From the NCBI RefSeq assembly GCF_006540305.1, contig NZ_BJOR01000001.1, forward strand, positions 310,001 through 374,000: 64,000 nt of DNA, given 5' to 3'. Both the position numbers and the translations under genes were made by a program. The notes under the pieces are model-generated. The model was not told where the DNA came from and searched no databases. It saw only the letters and a list, made by a program, of their open reading frames with translations. Shown here one piece after another: positions 27,357-35,977 of the stretch (position 1 is the first letter of the stretch; every line of letters starts with the position of its first letter). The DNA comes from Streptomyces sp. 6-11-2 (lineage in GTDB: Bacteria; Actinomycetota; Actinomycetes; Streptomycetales; Streptomycetaceae).

Positions 27357-28684
27357 CCGATCCCGCCCTCGACGACGATACGTTCGACGCCGAGACGCTG
27401 CGCGAGCGCGCGCTGTGCTCGCTCACCAGGGCCCGTGACCGCACGACGCTGCTGACCACCTGCGTGGAGGAGCCCGACCTCACCGCCCAGCACTCGCCGC
27501 TGATGTCCCCGCTGGTGTGGGACCTCGCCCACATCGGCAACCAGGAGGAGCTGTGGCTGCTGCGGGCGGTCGCCGGCCGCGAGGCGATGCGCCCCGAGAT
27601 CGACAGCCTCTACGACGCCTTCGAGCACCCGCGTGCCGAACGCCCCTCGTTGCCGCTGATGGCCCCCGACGAGGCCCGCGGCTACGCGTCCGAGGTGCGC
27701 GGCCGGGTGCTGGACGTACTGGAGTCCACCGCGTTCCACGGCACCCGGCTGACCGAGGCGGGCTTCGCCTTCGGCATGATCGCGCAGCACGAGCAGCAGC
27801 ACGACGAGACCATGCTGATCACCCACCAGCTGCGCCGGGGCCCGCAGGCCCTGACCGCACCGGACCCGGAGCCGGTCCCGCCGTTCACCGGTCCGCCCGA
27901 AGTCCTCGTCCCCGGTGGCCCGTTCACCATGGGCACCTCCACCGAGCCGTGGGCGCTGGACAACGAGCGCCCCGCGCACGTGCGCGAGGTGCCGCCGTTC
28001 CGGATCGACACCACCCCGGTGACCAACGCCGCCTACCAGGCGTTCGTCGAGGACGGCGCTTACACCGAGCCCCGCTGGTGGGCACCGGACGGCTGGACCC
28101 ACATACGGCGGCACGGCATCGACGCGCCGCTGTACTGGCGGCGTGACGGCGGGCAGTGGCTCCGGCGCCGGTTCGGCGTCACCGAGGCCGTACCGCCCGA
28201 CGAGCCCGTGCTGCACGTGTGCTGGTACGAGGCCGACGCCTACGCCCGCTGGGCCGGGCGCCGGCTGCCCACCGAGGCCGAGTGGGAGAAGACGGCGCGC
28301 CACGACCCGGCGACCGGGCGCTCGACGCGCTACCCGTGGGGCGACGCCGACCCCACGCCGGAGCATGCCAACCTCGGCCAGCGGCACCTGCGCCCGGCCG
28401 CGGCCGGCAGCTATGCGGCCGGGCAGTCGCCGCTCGGCGTACGGCAGTTGATCGGGGACGTGTGGGAGTGGACGGCGAGCGACCTCACCCCCTACCCGGG
28501 CTTCACCGCGTTCCCGTACAAGGAGTACTCGGAGGTGTTCTTCGGGCCCGAGTACAAGGTGCTGCGCGGCGGTTCGTTCGCCGTGGACCCGGTGGCCTGC
28601 CGGGGCACGTTCCGCAACTGGGACCACCCGATCCGGCGGCAGATCTTCTCCGGGTTCCGCACGGCCCGCTCGGAGGCCACCTGA
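27353..28684 (+). CDS. egtB: Hercynine oxygenase EgtB
   Basis: Non-heme iron enzyme joining hercynine and gamma-glutamylcysteine into the sulfoxide, using oxygen. 443 residues: a DinB-like N-terminal four-helix domain and a C-terminal FGE-sulfatase-type domain. The iron ligands are visible: His60 in LAHIGNQEE, His146 and His150 in AQHEQQHDET. The FGE part shows FTMGTSTEPWALDNERPAH, RLPTEAEWEKTARHDP, YPWGDADPTPEHANLG and GDVWEWTASDLTPYPGF. Its stop overlaps the egtC ATG by one base (TGATG). Confidence 0.97.
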   Translation: MTDPALDDDTFDAETLRERALCSLTRARDRTTLLTTCVEEPDLTAQHSPLMSPLVWDLAHIGNQEELWLLRAVAGREAMRPEIDSLYDAFEHPRAERPSLPLMAPDEARGYASEVRGRVLDVLESTAFHGTRLTEAGFAFGMIAQHEQQHDETMLITHQLRRGPQALTAPDPEPVPPFTGPPEVLVPGGPFTMGTSTEPWALDNERPAHVREVPPFRIDTTPVTNAAYQAFVEDGAYTEPRWWAPDGWTHIRRHGIDAPLYWRRDGGQWLRRRFGVTEAVPPDEPVLHVCWYEADAYARWAGRRLPTEAEWEKTARHDPATGRSTRYPWGDADPTPEHANLGQRHLRPAAAGSYAAGQSPLGVRQLIGDVWEWTASDLTPYPGFTAFPYKEYSEVFFGPEYKVLRGGSFAVDPVACRGTFRNWDHPIRRQIFSGFRTARSEAT

Positions 28685-29475
28685 TGTGCCGTCACCTTGC
28701 GTATCTGGGACCCGAGGAGCCGCTCGGCCGGTATCTGGTGGAACCGGCGCACAGCCTGTACCGGCAGGCGTGGGCGCCCCGGTACCAGCGGCACGGGACG
28801 GTCAACGCCGACGGCTTCGGGGTGGGTTGGTACGCGGACGGCGACCCGGTGCCGGCCCGCTACCGCCGGGCCGGGCCCATCTGGGCCGACCTGTCCTTCG
28901 CCGATCTGGCCCGGGTCGTACGCACCTCGGCGCTGCTCGCCGCGGTGCGGGACGCGACCCTCTCGGGCGCGGACGCGGAGGCCGCGGCGGCGCCGTTCGC
29001 CGCGGGCACCTGGCTGTTCAGCCACAACGGCGCCGTCACCGGCTGGCCGGACTCGCTCGCCGCGGTGTCCCGGACCCTGCCGCCGCGGGACCTGCTGGCG
29101 CTGGAGGCCCGCAACGACTCGGCGCTCGTGTGGGCGCTGGTGCTGGCCCGGCTCCGCGGCGGTGACGAGGAGGGGCAGGCGCTCGCCGACACCGTCCTGG
29201 AGGTCGCCGCGGCGGCCCCCGGCTCGCGGCTCAACCTGCTGCTCACCAACGGTGAGACGATCACCGCGACCGCCTGGGGCGACAGCCTGTGGTACCTGGC
29301 CGAGCCCGGCCGCCGCACGGTGGTGGCCTCCGAACCCTACGACGACGACCCGCACTGGGTTCAGGTGCCCGACCGCGCCCTGCTCGCGGCGAGCCGCACG
29401 GACGTCCTGCTCACCCCGCTGAAGGACCCCACCGAGGACCTGGCATCCGCACGATCCGAGGAGCCCCGCACGTGA
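28684..29475 (+). CDS. egtC: Gamma-glutamyl-hercynylcysteine sulfoxide amidohydrolase EgtC
   Basis: Ntn-type class II glutamine-amidotransferase-like hydrolase that removes glutamate from the EgtB product. Cys2 (MCRHLAYLG) becomes the catalytic N-terminal nucleophile once Met is removed. Other family text: VNADGFGVGWYADGDPVPAR, GTWLFSHNGAVTGWPDSLAA and ARNDSALVWALVLARL. 263 residues is slightly longer than the mycobacterial enzyme. It overlaps the egtB stop by one base and the egtD start by four bases. Confidence 0.95.
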   Translation: MCRHLAYLGPEEPLGRYLVEPAHSLYRQAWAPRYQRHGTVNADGFGVGWYADGDPVPARYRRAGPIWADLSFADLARVVRTSALLAAVRDATLSGADAEAAAAPFAAGTWLFSHNGAVTGWPDSLAAVSRTLPPRDLLALEARNDSALVWALVLARLRGGDEEGQALADTVLEVAAAAPGSRLNLLLTNGETITATAWGDSLWYLAEPGRRTVVASEPYDDDPHWVQVPDRALLAASRTDVLLTPLKDPTEDLASARSEEPRT

Positions 29476-30434
29476 GTGAGTTCCGTATCACCCGCACCCT
29501 GCCCGAGGACGCCATGGCCGCGGCCCTGCGCGCCGACGTCCAGAACGGCCTGACCTCCGACCCCAAGACGCTGCCGCCGAAGTGGTTCTACGACGCGCGC
29601 GGCAGCGAGCTGTTCGAGCGGATCACCGAACTGCCCGAGTACTACCCGACCCGTGCCGAGCGGGAGATCCTCGCCGGCCGGTCCGCCGAGATCGCCGCCG
29701 CGCTGCCCGCCCGCACCCTCGTCGAACTGGGCTCCGGTTCCTCGGAGAAGACGCGTCTTCTGATCGACGCGCTGCCCCGGCTGCACACCTACATCCCCGT
29801 CGACGTCAGCGACACCGCGCTGGAACAGGCCGGGCGGGCCCTGGTCGCCGAGCGGCCCGGACTGAACGTGCACGCGCTGATCGCCGACTTCACCGCCGCC
29901 CTGACGCTCCCCCACTCCCCCGGCCCACGGCTGCTGGCGTTCCTCGGCGGCACCATCGGCAACCTGCTGCCCGGCGAACGCGCCGAGTTCCTTGCCTCGG
30001 TGCGTGCCCTGCTCTCCCCCGGCGACGCGCTGCTGCTCGGCACCGACCTGGTCAAGGCCGAGGACGTGCTGGTCGGGGCGTACGACGACGTCGCCGGAGT
30101 GACGGCCGCGTTCAACAAGAACGTCCTGAGCGTGGTCAACCGCGAACTGGGCGCCGACTTCGAGCCGGACGCCTTCGACCACGTGGCGCTCTGGGACGCG
30201 ACGAACGAGTGGATCGAGATGCGGCTGCGCTCGCGCACCGCGCAGACGGTGAAGGTGCCCGCGCTCGATCTCGCCGTGCACTTCGCGGCGGGCGAGGAAT
30301 TGCGCACCGAGGTGTCGGCGAAGTTCCGCAAGGACCGGGTGAGCGCGGAACTCGCCGCCGCGGGGCTTGGGTTGGAGCGGTGGTGGACCGACGGCGAGGC
30401 ACGCTTCGCGCTGTCCCTGAGTGTGGCACGGTGA
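29472..30434 (+). CDS. egtD: Histidine N-alpha-methyltransferase EgtD
   Basis: SAM-dependent enzyme that trimethylates histidine to hercynine, the first step of ergothioneine synthesis. 320 residues as expected. Seen: TLPPKWFYDARGSELFERIT and LPEYYPTRAEREIL (histidine-binding region), the SAM motif VELGSGSSEKTRLLIDAL (from residue 84), YIPVDVSDTALEQAG, and FLGGTIGNLLPGE. The GTG start overlaps the egtC stop (GTGA). It is the last gene of the operon. No egtE-type C-S lyase follows; that step must be encoded elsewhere. Confidence 0.97.
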   Translation: MSEFRITRTLPEDAMAAALRADVQNGLTSDPKTLPPKWFYDARGSELFERITELPEYYPTRAEREILAGRSAEIAAALPARTLVELGSGSSEKTRLLIDALPRLHTYIPVDVSDTALEQAGRALVAERPGLNVHALIADFTAALTLPHSPGPRLLAFLGGTIGNLLPGERAEFLASVRALLSPGDALLLGTDLVKAEDVLVGAYDDVAGVTAAFNKNVLSVVNRELGADFEPDAFDHVALWDATNEWIEMRLRSRTAQTVKVPALDLAVHFAAGEELRTEVSAKFRKDRVSAELAAAGLGLERWWTDGEARFALSLSVAR

Positions 30435-30520
30435 CCGGGGCGGGACACCGGACACCCTGACCTCCATACCCCCGGGGTCCTCCGGGCGATCGCCCGGGGG
30501 ATGCCGGGGGATGCCGGGGG

Positions 30521-31768
30521 CTACCCCAACTGCTCGGTGATCCGCTGTGAGGCGCGGCGGGCCTCCGTCGCCGGGTCGCCGCCGGAGAGCACCTTCGTCA
30601 TGTAGTCCTTGATCGGGTTGTCGGCCTCGACCGTGGCCCACTGCGGCGTGTTGGGGGTCGCCCGGCCGTGTGCGGCGCCCGCCGCCATGGCCGCGACCCC
30701 CTCCTCGTCCGCGACGGCGGTGGCGAGCTTCGTCTTGTTGGGGACGTAGTTCATGGTGCGGGCCAGGTCGGTGTCCCACTTGGTGCCGGTGAGGGCGGCG
30801 ACCACGTCGACAGCGCCGTCCCGGTCGGTGGTGTTACGGGGCACGACGAGGTCGGAGCCGCCGGTGAACACCGTGCCCGGCCGGGCGGCGGTCCTGCCCG
30901 GCACGGGGAAGAAACCCAACTTGTCCTTGAGGTCGGGGTTCTTCTCCACGATGGTCTGGGCGAGGCCGGGCACCGCCACGATCTGCGCCACCTTCCCCTC
31001 GGCGAACACCTCCGCCTGCGGCGGGTGTTCCTCGTCGGCGTCGACCGGGCCCCGGCCCAGCGCCTGGAGTTGCCGGTAGAAGTCCATGCCGCGCAGCGCG
31101 GCGGCACTGTCCAGGGCGCCCTTCCAGCCGCTGTCGGTCTCCGTGGCGAGGTCGCCGCCCTCGTCCCAGATGAAACCGGACAGCGTGTACCAGTCCTGTC
31201 CGGCGAGGTAGATCCCCTGGTCGGCCGCGGAGTTGAGCTTCTCGCTCGCGGCCAGCCACTCGGCCCGGGTGCGAGGCGGCTTCGTGATGCCCGCCCGCTC
31301 GAACAGGTCCTTGCGGTAGATGACGACCCGGTTGGCCGCATACCACGGGATGCCGTACTGGGAGGAGTTGTCCAGCCCCGGTTCGGCCAGGCCGGGCAGC
31401 CAGTCCCGCATGCCCCAGTCCCGCATCGACTCCAGCGTCAGGTTGGTCAGCCTGCCGCCCTTGGCGTACTGCGCGACCTGGGTGTTGCCGACCTCGATGA
31501 CGTCGGGGCCGTCCTCGGAGCGATTCGTGAGCGCGGCCTGCACCTTGGGACCGATGCCGGTCCACTCCTGGATGCGGATGTCGAGACGCAGGTCTCCGTG
31601 GGTGCGTTCGAAGTCCTCGGTGAAGCGGTCCAGGAAGTCCTGCGACGCGCTGCCCTTCATCATCCACACGGTGACGGTGTGCCGCCCGCTTCCGCCTGGC
31701 GACAGCACGCCGCAGGCACTGACCAGGAAGGAGGACGCACACACCAGAGCGAGGAGGCGAGGTCTCAC
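30521..31768 (-). CDS. Extracellular solute-binding lipoprotein (sugar ABC type)
   Basis: A 415-residue family 1 solute-binding protein. Signal peptide RPRLLALVCASSFLVSAC ends in lipobox V-S-A-C. Typical text follows: VTVWMMKGSASQDFLDRFTE, IQEWTGIGPKVQAALTNRSE, PDVIEVGNTQVAQYAKGGRL, and LAQTIVEKNPDLKDKLGFFP. It should bind a sugar or oligosaccharide at the cell surface and deliver it to an ABC importer, but no permease genes are adjacent, so it works with permeases encoded elsewhere (MsiK-type ATPase sharing is common). GTG 31768 opens the signal peptide. A DasR-like palindrome lies about 90 bp upstream, hinting at an aminosugar or chitin link. Confidence 0.9.
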   Translation of the reverse strand: MRPRLLALVCASSFLVSACGVLSPGGSGRHTVTVWMMKGSASQDFLDRFTEDFERTHGDLRLDIRIQEWTGIGPKVQAALTNRSEDGPDVIEVGNTQVAQYAKGGRLTNLTLESMRDWGMRDWLPGLAEPGLDNSSQYGIPWYAANRVVIYRKDLFERAGITKPPRTRAEWLAASEKLNSAADQGIYLAGQDWYTLSGFIWDEGGDLATETDSGWKGALDSAAALRGMDFYRQLQALGRGPVDADEEHPPQAEVFAEGKVAQIVAVPGLAQTIVEKNPDLKDKLGFFPVPGRTAARPGTVFTGGSDLVVPRNTTDRDGAVDVVAALTGTKWDTDLARTMNYVPNKTKLATAVADEEGVAAMAAGAAHGRATPNTPQWATVEADNPIKDYMTKVLSGGDPATEARRASQRITEQLG

Positions 31769-31852
31769 GAAGGGTCCTGTTCTTTCCGACGCACAGGGAA
31801 GGGGCCCGACGTGGGGGGACGAGCAGGGGCTCGCGCGGGTGTGGCTGCGATT

Positions 31853-31866
31853 TTGGTATGGACCAA
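31853..31866. promoter_or_regulatory. DasR-like operator (dre candidate)
   Basis: TTGGTATGGACCAA is a 14-bp palindrome that matches the core TGGT-N4-ACCA of the DasR-responsive element (consensus TGGTCTAGACCA). It lies 85-98 bp upstream of the solute-binding lipoprotein GTG, a normal promoter position. DasR represses chitin and N-acetylglucosamine uptake genes in Streptomyces; control here is inferred from the match alone. Confidence 0.65.
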
Positions 31867-32024
31867 TGCCCGGGTCAAGTGATGTCCCGCTTGCCGTACT
31901 TCCTCGTCTCGCGCCCCGCCTCCGCATGCGGCACGGTGGAGTGACGCGCGCCACACGCGCGCCCGGAAGTCGTGACGCCCTTTACTCGCGTCACCGGCGC
32001 CGCCCGCCGAGAGGAGCCACCCTC

Positions 32025-32240
32025 ATGACCGACCACACCTACCGGGTCACGGAGATCGTCGGCAGCTCGCACGAAGGCGTCGACCAGGCCATCCGCAACG
32101 CCATCACCCGCGCCTCGCAGACCCTGCGGAACCTGGACTGGTTCGAGGTGACCCAGGTCAGGGGCCAGATCGAGGACGGGCGGATCGAGCACTACCAGGT
32201 CGGCCTGAAGGTCGGCTTCCGGATCGAGGACACGGACTGA
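32025..32240 (+). CDS. Dodecin
   Basis: A 71-residue flavin-binding storage protein that forms dodecamers. The whole sequence fits the family: RVTEIVGSSHEGVDQAIRNA, RASQTLRNLDWFEVTQVRGQ, and HYQVGLKVGFRIED. The aromatic Trp of NLDWFEV stacks flavins in known dodecins, and Gln in HYQVGLKV contacts the flavin ring. GAGGAG at 32011-32016 lies eight bases before the ATG. It is probably monocistronic and stress-related. Confidence 0.95.
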   Translation: MTDHTYRVTEIVGSSHEGVDQAIRNAITRASQTLRNLDWFEVTQVRGQIEDGRIEHYQVGLKVGFRIEDTD

Positions 32241-32340
32241 CGCCCCTGCGTCCCTCGCTCTCGTACGTCCCTCTCGCACATCCCTCTCGTACGTCCCCGT
32301 TGGCGCGTCCCCCTCGATGCGTGACTGGCGCTCCCGCGGC

Positions 32341-32832
32341 TCAGGTACGCCCCTTGCTCTCCTGCGCGGTCCTCAACTCGGCGGACGGCGCCGTCCAGCG
32401 GGCGCGCAGGACGCGGAACCCCGCCTGTTCGGCGTCCTCGCACACCAGCTCGTCGTCGTCCACGAGGACGCGGATCTCCCGGTCGCGGGCGAGCCGCCGC
32501 AGGATCTCCAGCTTGGTGCGGCGGGCCGGCCTGCGGTCGCCGTCGCGTCGCATGTGCAGGCGCCCCTCGGGCAGCCCGTGGGCGGCCAGCCAGTCCAGGG
32601 TGTCCCGGCGGCACCTCTCGGGTCGCCCGGTGAGGTACACGACCTCGCACTCCGCCGCGCTCCGGCGGACCAGCTCCACGCCCTGCCCGATCGGCGGATC
32701 GTGGGGCGCGGCCGCGAAGAAGGCGTCCCAGTCGCGCGGGCGGCGCCGGAGGAAGCGCTGCCGGTGCGCCGTGTCGGCGAGGGTGTTGTCCAGGTCGAAC
32801 ACGGCGAGCGGCCGTCTGTTGCTGTCCGTCAC
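32341..32832 (-). CDS. HAD-superfamily phosphatase
   Basis: A 163-residue cytoplasmic hydrolase. Motif I is AVFDLDNTLADTAHR with the nucleophile Asp and the acid Asp two residues later. Motif II is VVYLTGRPERCR, and motif IV is VLVDDDELVCEDAEQAGF. The short cap (LRRRPRDWDAFFAAAPHDPP) recalls the 3'-phosphatase domain of polynucleotide kinases and related small HADs. Substrate is unknown. GTG 32832 starts the domain; the open frame further upstream has no family features. It converges on the dodecin gene. Confidence 0.85.
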   Translation of the reverse strand: MTDSNRRPLAVFDLDNTLADTAHRQRFLRRRPRDWDAFFAAAPHDPPIGQGVELVRRSAAECEVVYLTGRPERCRRDTLDWLAAHGLPEGRLHMRRDGDRRPARRTKLEILRRLARDREIRVLVDDDELVCEDAEQAGFRVLRARWTAPSAELRTAQESKGRT

Positions 32833-32927
32833 CCCGACAGCGTAATCGGGCCCTCCACGGAGCGGGCCCGGGCGTGGACCGCCGCCGTCCGGATGCGGCG
32901 GCGCGGCCCGCATCCGATGCTGGGTAC

Positions 32928-33161
32928 ATGCCCGGACCACTGCCTGTGATCGTGCACCCGCCCTCCCCGACGGGCGGCCGGCGCGTCCGCGTGAACGGCG
33001 AGATCCTGGGGCTGGCCTACAGCGTCGTCGATGTCGCCGAGTTCCTGCGCCGCGCGGGGCTGGACGTCGATCCCGTGGAGGTCTCGGTCTCCCCGCTGAT
33101 CGACTGGCGCGGGGGCGGCCCGGAGTACTGGGGTCCCGAACCCGACGACACGCGCGCCTGA
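32928..33161 (+). CDS. Small conserved-type hypothetical protein
   Basis: A 77-residue protein: PLPVIVHPPSPTGGRRVRVN, GEILGLAYSVVDVAEFLRRA, GLDVDPVEVSVSPLIDWRGG. It has good codon bias, no signal peptide or membrane segment, one probable helix (VVDVAEFLRRAG) and an acidic C-terminus. Proteins like this are common in Streptomyces, but no function is known to me. ATG 32928 lacks a clear ribosome site. Confidence 0.7.
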   Translation: MPGPLPVIVHPPSPTGGRRVRVNGEILGLAYSVVDVAEFLRRAGLDVDPVEVSVSPLIDWRGGGPEYWGPEPDDTRA

Positions 33162-33171
33162 GTGCCGCGGT

Positions 33172-33465
33172 TCAGGTCGTCTCCCTCACCCGCGTCTGCT
33201 GGACGGTGGCTCCGCCACCCGCGCTGACGGCGGCCACCACGGCCTGGTGCAGTTCCCGGCTGTGCCGCTCGGTACGGCAGGGAACGGGGCTTCCGGTCAG
33301 GGTGAACCACTCGGTTGTACCGGTGTACCCGACCGTCACGTCGGCCTCGTTCCCGTCCCAGGTCGTGTGGACGGTCAGATTGCCGGTGACGACGCCGGCC
33401 TCGTCCGTTCGTACGCCGCCCCGGCCGGTGAAGACCCCGGGGGTGGTCCAAGATGCCCAGGCCAT
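33172..33465 (-). CDS. Small hypothetical protein
   Basis: A 97-residue protein rich in beta-forming residues: MAWASWTTPGVFTGRGGVRT, VVTGNLTVHTTWDGNEADVT, VGYTGTTEWFTLTGSPVPCR. A C-terminal helix follows (ERHSRELHQAVVAAVSAGGG). GAAGAAGG eight bases upstream supports ATG 33465. No secretion signal. Not recognised as a known family. It lies just downstream of the damaged universal stress gene on the same strand. Confidence 0.65.
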   Translation of the reverse strand: MAWASWTTPGVFTGRGGVRTDEAGVVTGNLTVHTTWDGNEADVTVGYTGTTEWFTLTGSPVPCRTERHSRELHQAVVAAVSAGGGATVQQTRVRETT

Positions 33466-33469
33466 GCCG

Positions 33470-34027
33470 TCAACCTTCTTCCCTGCTCCTGCGCTCGGGT
33501 CGCGTGCGCTTTCCACAGTCACCCGGCAGCCCCCGTGCGTCATAGGGCCACATGGCCTCACCGCACGCCGTCGGCCCCATGGGCGGTGCTCGGTACGGGG
33601 CCGCGGATGACGACCACCGGGCACTCCGCGTGCTGAACGAGGTGCTGGCCGACCCCAGCAGCGCATCGGTGAACCCGCCGTGCCCCCGGTTCCCCACCAC
33701 CGGCAGCTCCGCCCCCCGGGAGGCCGCGAGCAGCACCCCCGCCGGGTTCCCCTGTTCGACCCGGGACCGGATCTCGACCGGCCGGTCGGTACCGAAGGTC
33801 TCGTCGAGCGCCTGAGCGAGGATCTTCGCCGCGTTGTCCGCGAAGTCGAACCCGGCGGCCAGGGCGCTCGTGCCGTACCACATCGGGTACTCCCACACGG
33901 TCACCGCCTCCACCACGGCACCCGTCAGAGCGGCCTGCCGCGCCGCCCACCGCAGAGCGTCCTCCGACGGCCCCGAGCCGTCGACACCGACCACGATCCG
34001 CGCGACGGACACCGCCCGCTCACCCAT
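33470..34027 (-). pseudogene. Universal stress protein, C-terminus lost by frameshift
   Basis: UspA-type protein: IVVGVDGSGPSEDALRWAAR, WEYPMWYGTSALAAGFDFAD, and the ATP motif VVGNRGHGGFTDALLGS (G-2X-G-9X-G-S is intact). Directly after LLGS the frame changes near 33652. The expected last strand (QHLVQHAECPVVVIRG) is in another register and ends at about 33558, while the present frame runs on to 33470 with unrelated residues. The typical text for this spot would be SVSQH; the DNA can be explained by loss of four bases (TCAG) from TCGGTCAGCCAGCAC. The 185-residue product may be unstable. ATG 34027 starts it. Confidence 0.8.
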
Positions 34028-34135
34028 GGCTCACCTGCCTCGGATCCGTACCTTCAGCTTGTCGCCCGCACCCGTCCCACGCACCCGGGGGACGGACCGG
34101 ACCCGTTGTCAGCGGCGGCTGGAAGACTGCCCGGC

Positions 34136-34762
34136 ATGATCGAAGCAGACCCGAAGGCGAACCTTCTCCGCTCTCTGCAAGACGCCCGTGACGCCCTGCT
34201 GTGGAAGCTCGAAGGGCTTTCGGAATACGACGTACGCCGCCCTCTGACTCCCACCGGCACCAACCTGTTGGGGCTGGTCAAGCACACCGCCGGCGTGGAA
34301 CTCGGCTACTTCGGCGACACGTTCGGACGGCCGTTCTTCAAAGGGGATCCGCCGCCCTGGTGGTACACGGAGGACGCCGAGCCCAACGCGGACATGTGGG
34401 CCACCGCCGACGAATCGCGCGAGGAGATCACCGGGCTGTACCGGCGGGCGTGGGAGCACGCGGACGGGACGATCGCGCGACTGCCGCTCGACGCGACCGG
34501 TCACGTCCCGTGGTGGCCGGAGGAGCGGCGAGAGGTGACCCTGCACCACGTCCTGGTCCGCGTGCTGTCCGACACCCAGCGGCACGCCGGCCACGCCGAC
34601 ATCGTCCGGGAACTCATCGACGGGACCGTAGGCCTGTCGAAGGGCGCCGACAGCATCCCTCCGGGCGATCGCGCCTGGTGGGAGAACCACCGGCGCCGGC
34701 TGGAGCACGCCGCACGGGAGGCGGACGAGGGCTGGTCCCAGGCTGCTCCGGCTTCCGGTTGA
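34136..34762 (+). CDS. DinB-family (DUF664) protein
   Basis: A 208-residue four-helix protein. Seen: ANLLRSLQDARDALLWKLEG, LLGLVKHTAGVELGYFGDTF, FGRPFFKGDPPPWWYTEDAE and LVRVLSDTQRHAGHADIVRE. His in VKHTAG and the two His in QRHAGHAD match the metal triad of DinB-like proteins. Many members are thiol-dependent S-transferases that use mycothiol in actinobacteria. Its true substrate cannot be read. ATG 34136 gives the normal start of the domain. Confidence 0.88.
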   Translation: MIEADPKANLLRSLQDARDALLWKLEGLSEYDVRRPLTPTGTNLLGLVKHTAGVELGYFGDTFGRPFFKGDPPPWWYTEDAEPNADMWATADESREEITGLYRRAWEHADGTIARLPLDATGHVPWWPEERREVTLHHVLVRVLSDTQRHAGHADIVRELIDGTVGLSKGADSIPPGDRAWWENHRRRLEHAAREADEGWSQAAPASG

Positions 34763-34808
34763 CCCTCGACCTGGTCGAGGCCTCAGGGTTCCGGACGTGG
34801 AGAGCGAG

Positions 34809-35894
34809 ATGCGCAGTATCGGGGAGATGGCCCGGGACAGCGGACTGGGCGTGAGCGCGCTGCGGTTCTACGACCGGGCCGGGGTGCTGGTCCCGGCCTG
34901 GGTGGACCCGGTGAGCGGCTACCGCTGGTACGAGCCCGGACAGCTCGACGAGGCGCGGTTGCTGGCCCGGCTGCGTCGGGCCGGGATGCCGCTGGCGGAC
35001 GTCCGGCTGGTGCTGGCCGGCTGGTCCAACGCGGACACCGACCTGGTGCGGGGACTCCTCCAGGCGCACCTGCGCCGCCTCGAACTGGGCCTGTCCGATG
35101 CCCGCGGCGAGTTCTCCGCGCTCAGAGCCGTACTCGCCCACAGGGAGAACCCCATGACTTCGCTCCGCACCGCAACCGTCCGCCTGTCCGTCTCCGTCCC
35201 GGAACTGGCCGCCGCACTGGACGCGGTCCGTTTCGCGGCGAGTACCGATCCGGAACTGCCGATGCTCTGCGGGGTCCTGTTCGACATCGAGGGCGAAGAC
35301 CTGCGTACGGTGGCCACCGACCGGTACCGACTGGCCGTGGCACGGGCCCGGACCACCGGACACGACACGGGCCGGGTGCAGATCATCGTGCCCCTTCCCC
35401 TGGCCGACGCGATGCGGGCGCTCCTGGACGGGGAGGAAACCGCGGAACTCACCGTGGACGGCGGCCGCGTGACACTGAAGGCCGGCGACCGCGAGACGGC
35501 CGGCCAGTGCCTGGACCACGACTTCCCCGACTACCGCCGCCTCGTCCACCTGCCCGACGGGCGACGCACCCTCGTCGACGTCGCCGCCCTCCGCGAGTCC
35601 CTGACGACCGGCCCCGTCCGCACCAGCGAACCACGCAACCAGGACGGCCAGCCCTGCGACCTCAGCGTGCTGAAACTCGCGGACGACGGCACGGTGGCCG
35701 TCTGCGGTGACGGCGACGAGGCCCAGCAGCACCACATCGCCGTCAACCGCGACTTCCTCCACCACGCCCTCACCGCCGGATCCCGCCCCGAACTCCTCCT
35801 GGAGTTCACCGCCCCCAGGGCCCCCCTCGTCATCCGCCGCCCCGACGACGAGCACACGTTCTCCCTGCTGATGCCGGTCCGCCTGGAGAACTGA
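34809..35894 (+). CDS. MerR-type DNA-binding domain fused to a DNA polymerase III beta-clamp-like domain
   Basis: A 361-residue two-domain protein. Residues 1 to about 75 are a MerR winged helix (IGEMARDSGLGVSALRFYDR, YRWYEPGQLDEARLLARLRR) with a dimerisation helix to about 115. From about 120 to the end it resembles DnaN: LSVSVPELAAALDAVRFAAS, DIEGEDLRTVATDRYRLAVA, QCLDHDFPDYRRLV, and a C-terminal LLMPVRLEN that mimics the clamp terminus LMPMRL. It may act as a regulator whose ligand domain is a clamp fold, or bind clamp partners. ATG 34809 is preferred; GTG 34797 is also in frame. Confidence 0.85.
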   Translation: MRSIGEMARDSGLGVSALRFYDRAGVLVPAWVDPVSGYRWYEPGQLDEARLLARLRRAGMPLADVRLVLAGWSNADTDLVRGLLQAHLRRLELGLSDARGEFSALRAVLAHRENPMTSLRTATVRLSVSVPELAAALDAVRFAASTDPELPMLCGVLFDIEGEDLRTVATDRYRLAVARARTTGHDTGRVQIIVPLPLADAMRALLDGEETAELTVDGGRVTLKAGDRETAGQCLDHDFPDYRRLVHLPDGRRTLVDVAALRESLTTGPVRTSEPRNQDGQPCDLSVLKLADDGTVAVCGDGDEAQQHHIAVNRDFLHHALTAGSRPELLLEFTAPRAPLVIRRPDDEHTFSLLMPVRLEN

Positions 35895-35977
35895 ATCAGT
35901 CCGTTCGACGGCGGACTTGACCTCACCCCGTCAGCGCCCACTCCGGAAAGGGCTCACTCGTCACTCGCCGATCGAGG

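Noticed and set aside
30521..31768. Gene next to egtD considered as egtE
   Set aside because: It is convergent and is a lipobox-bearing solute-binding protein, not a PLP lyase.
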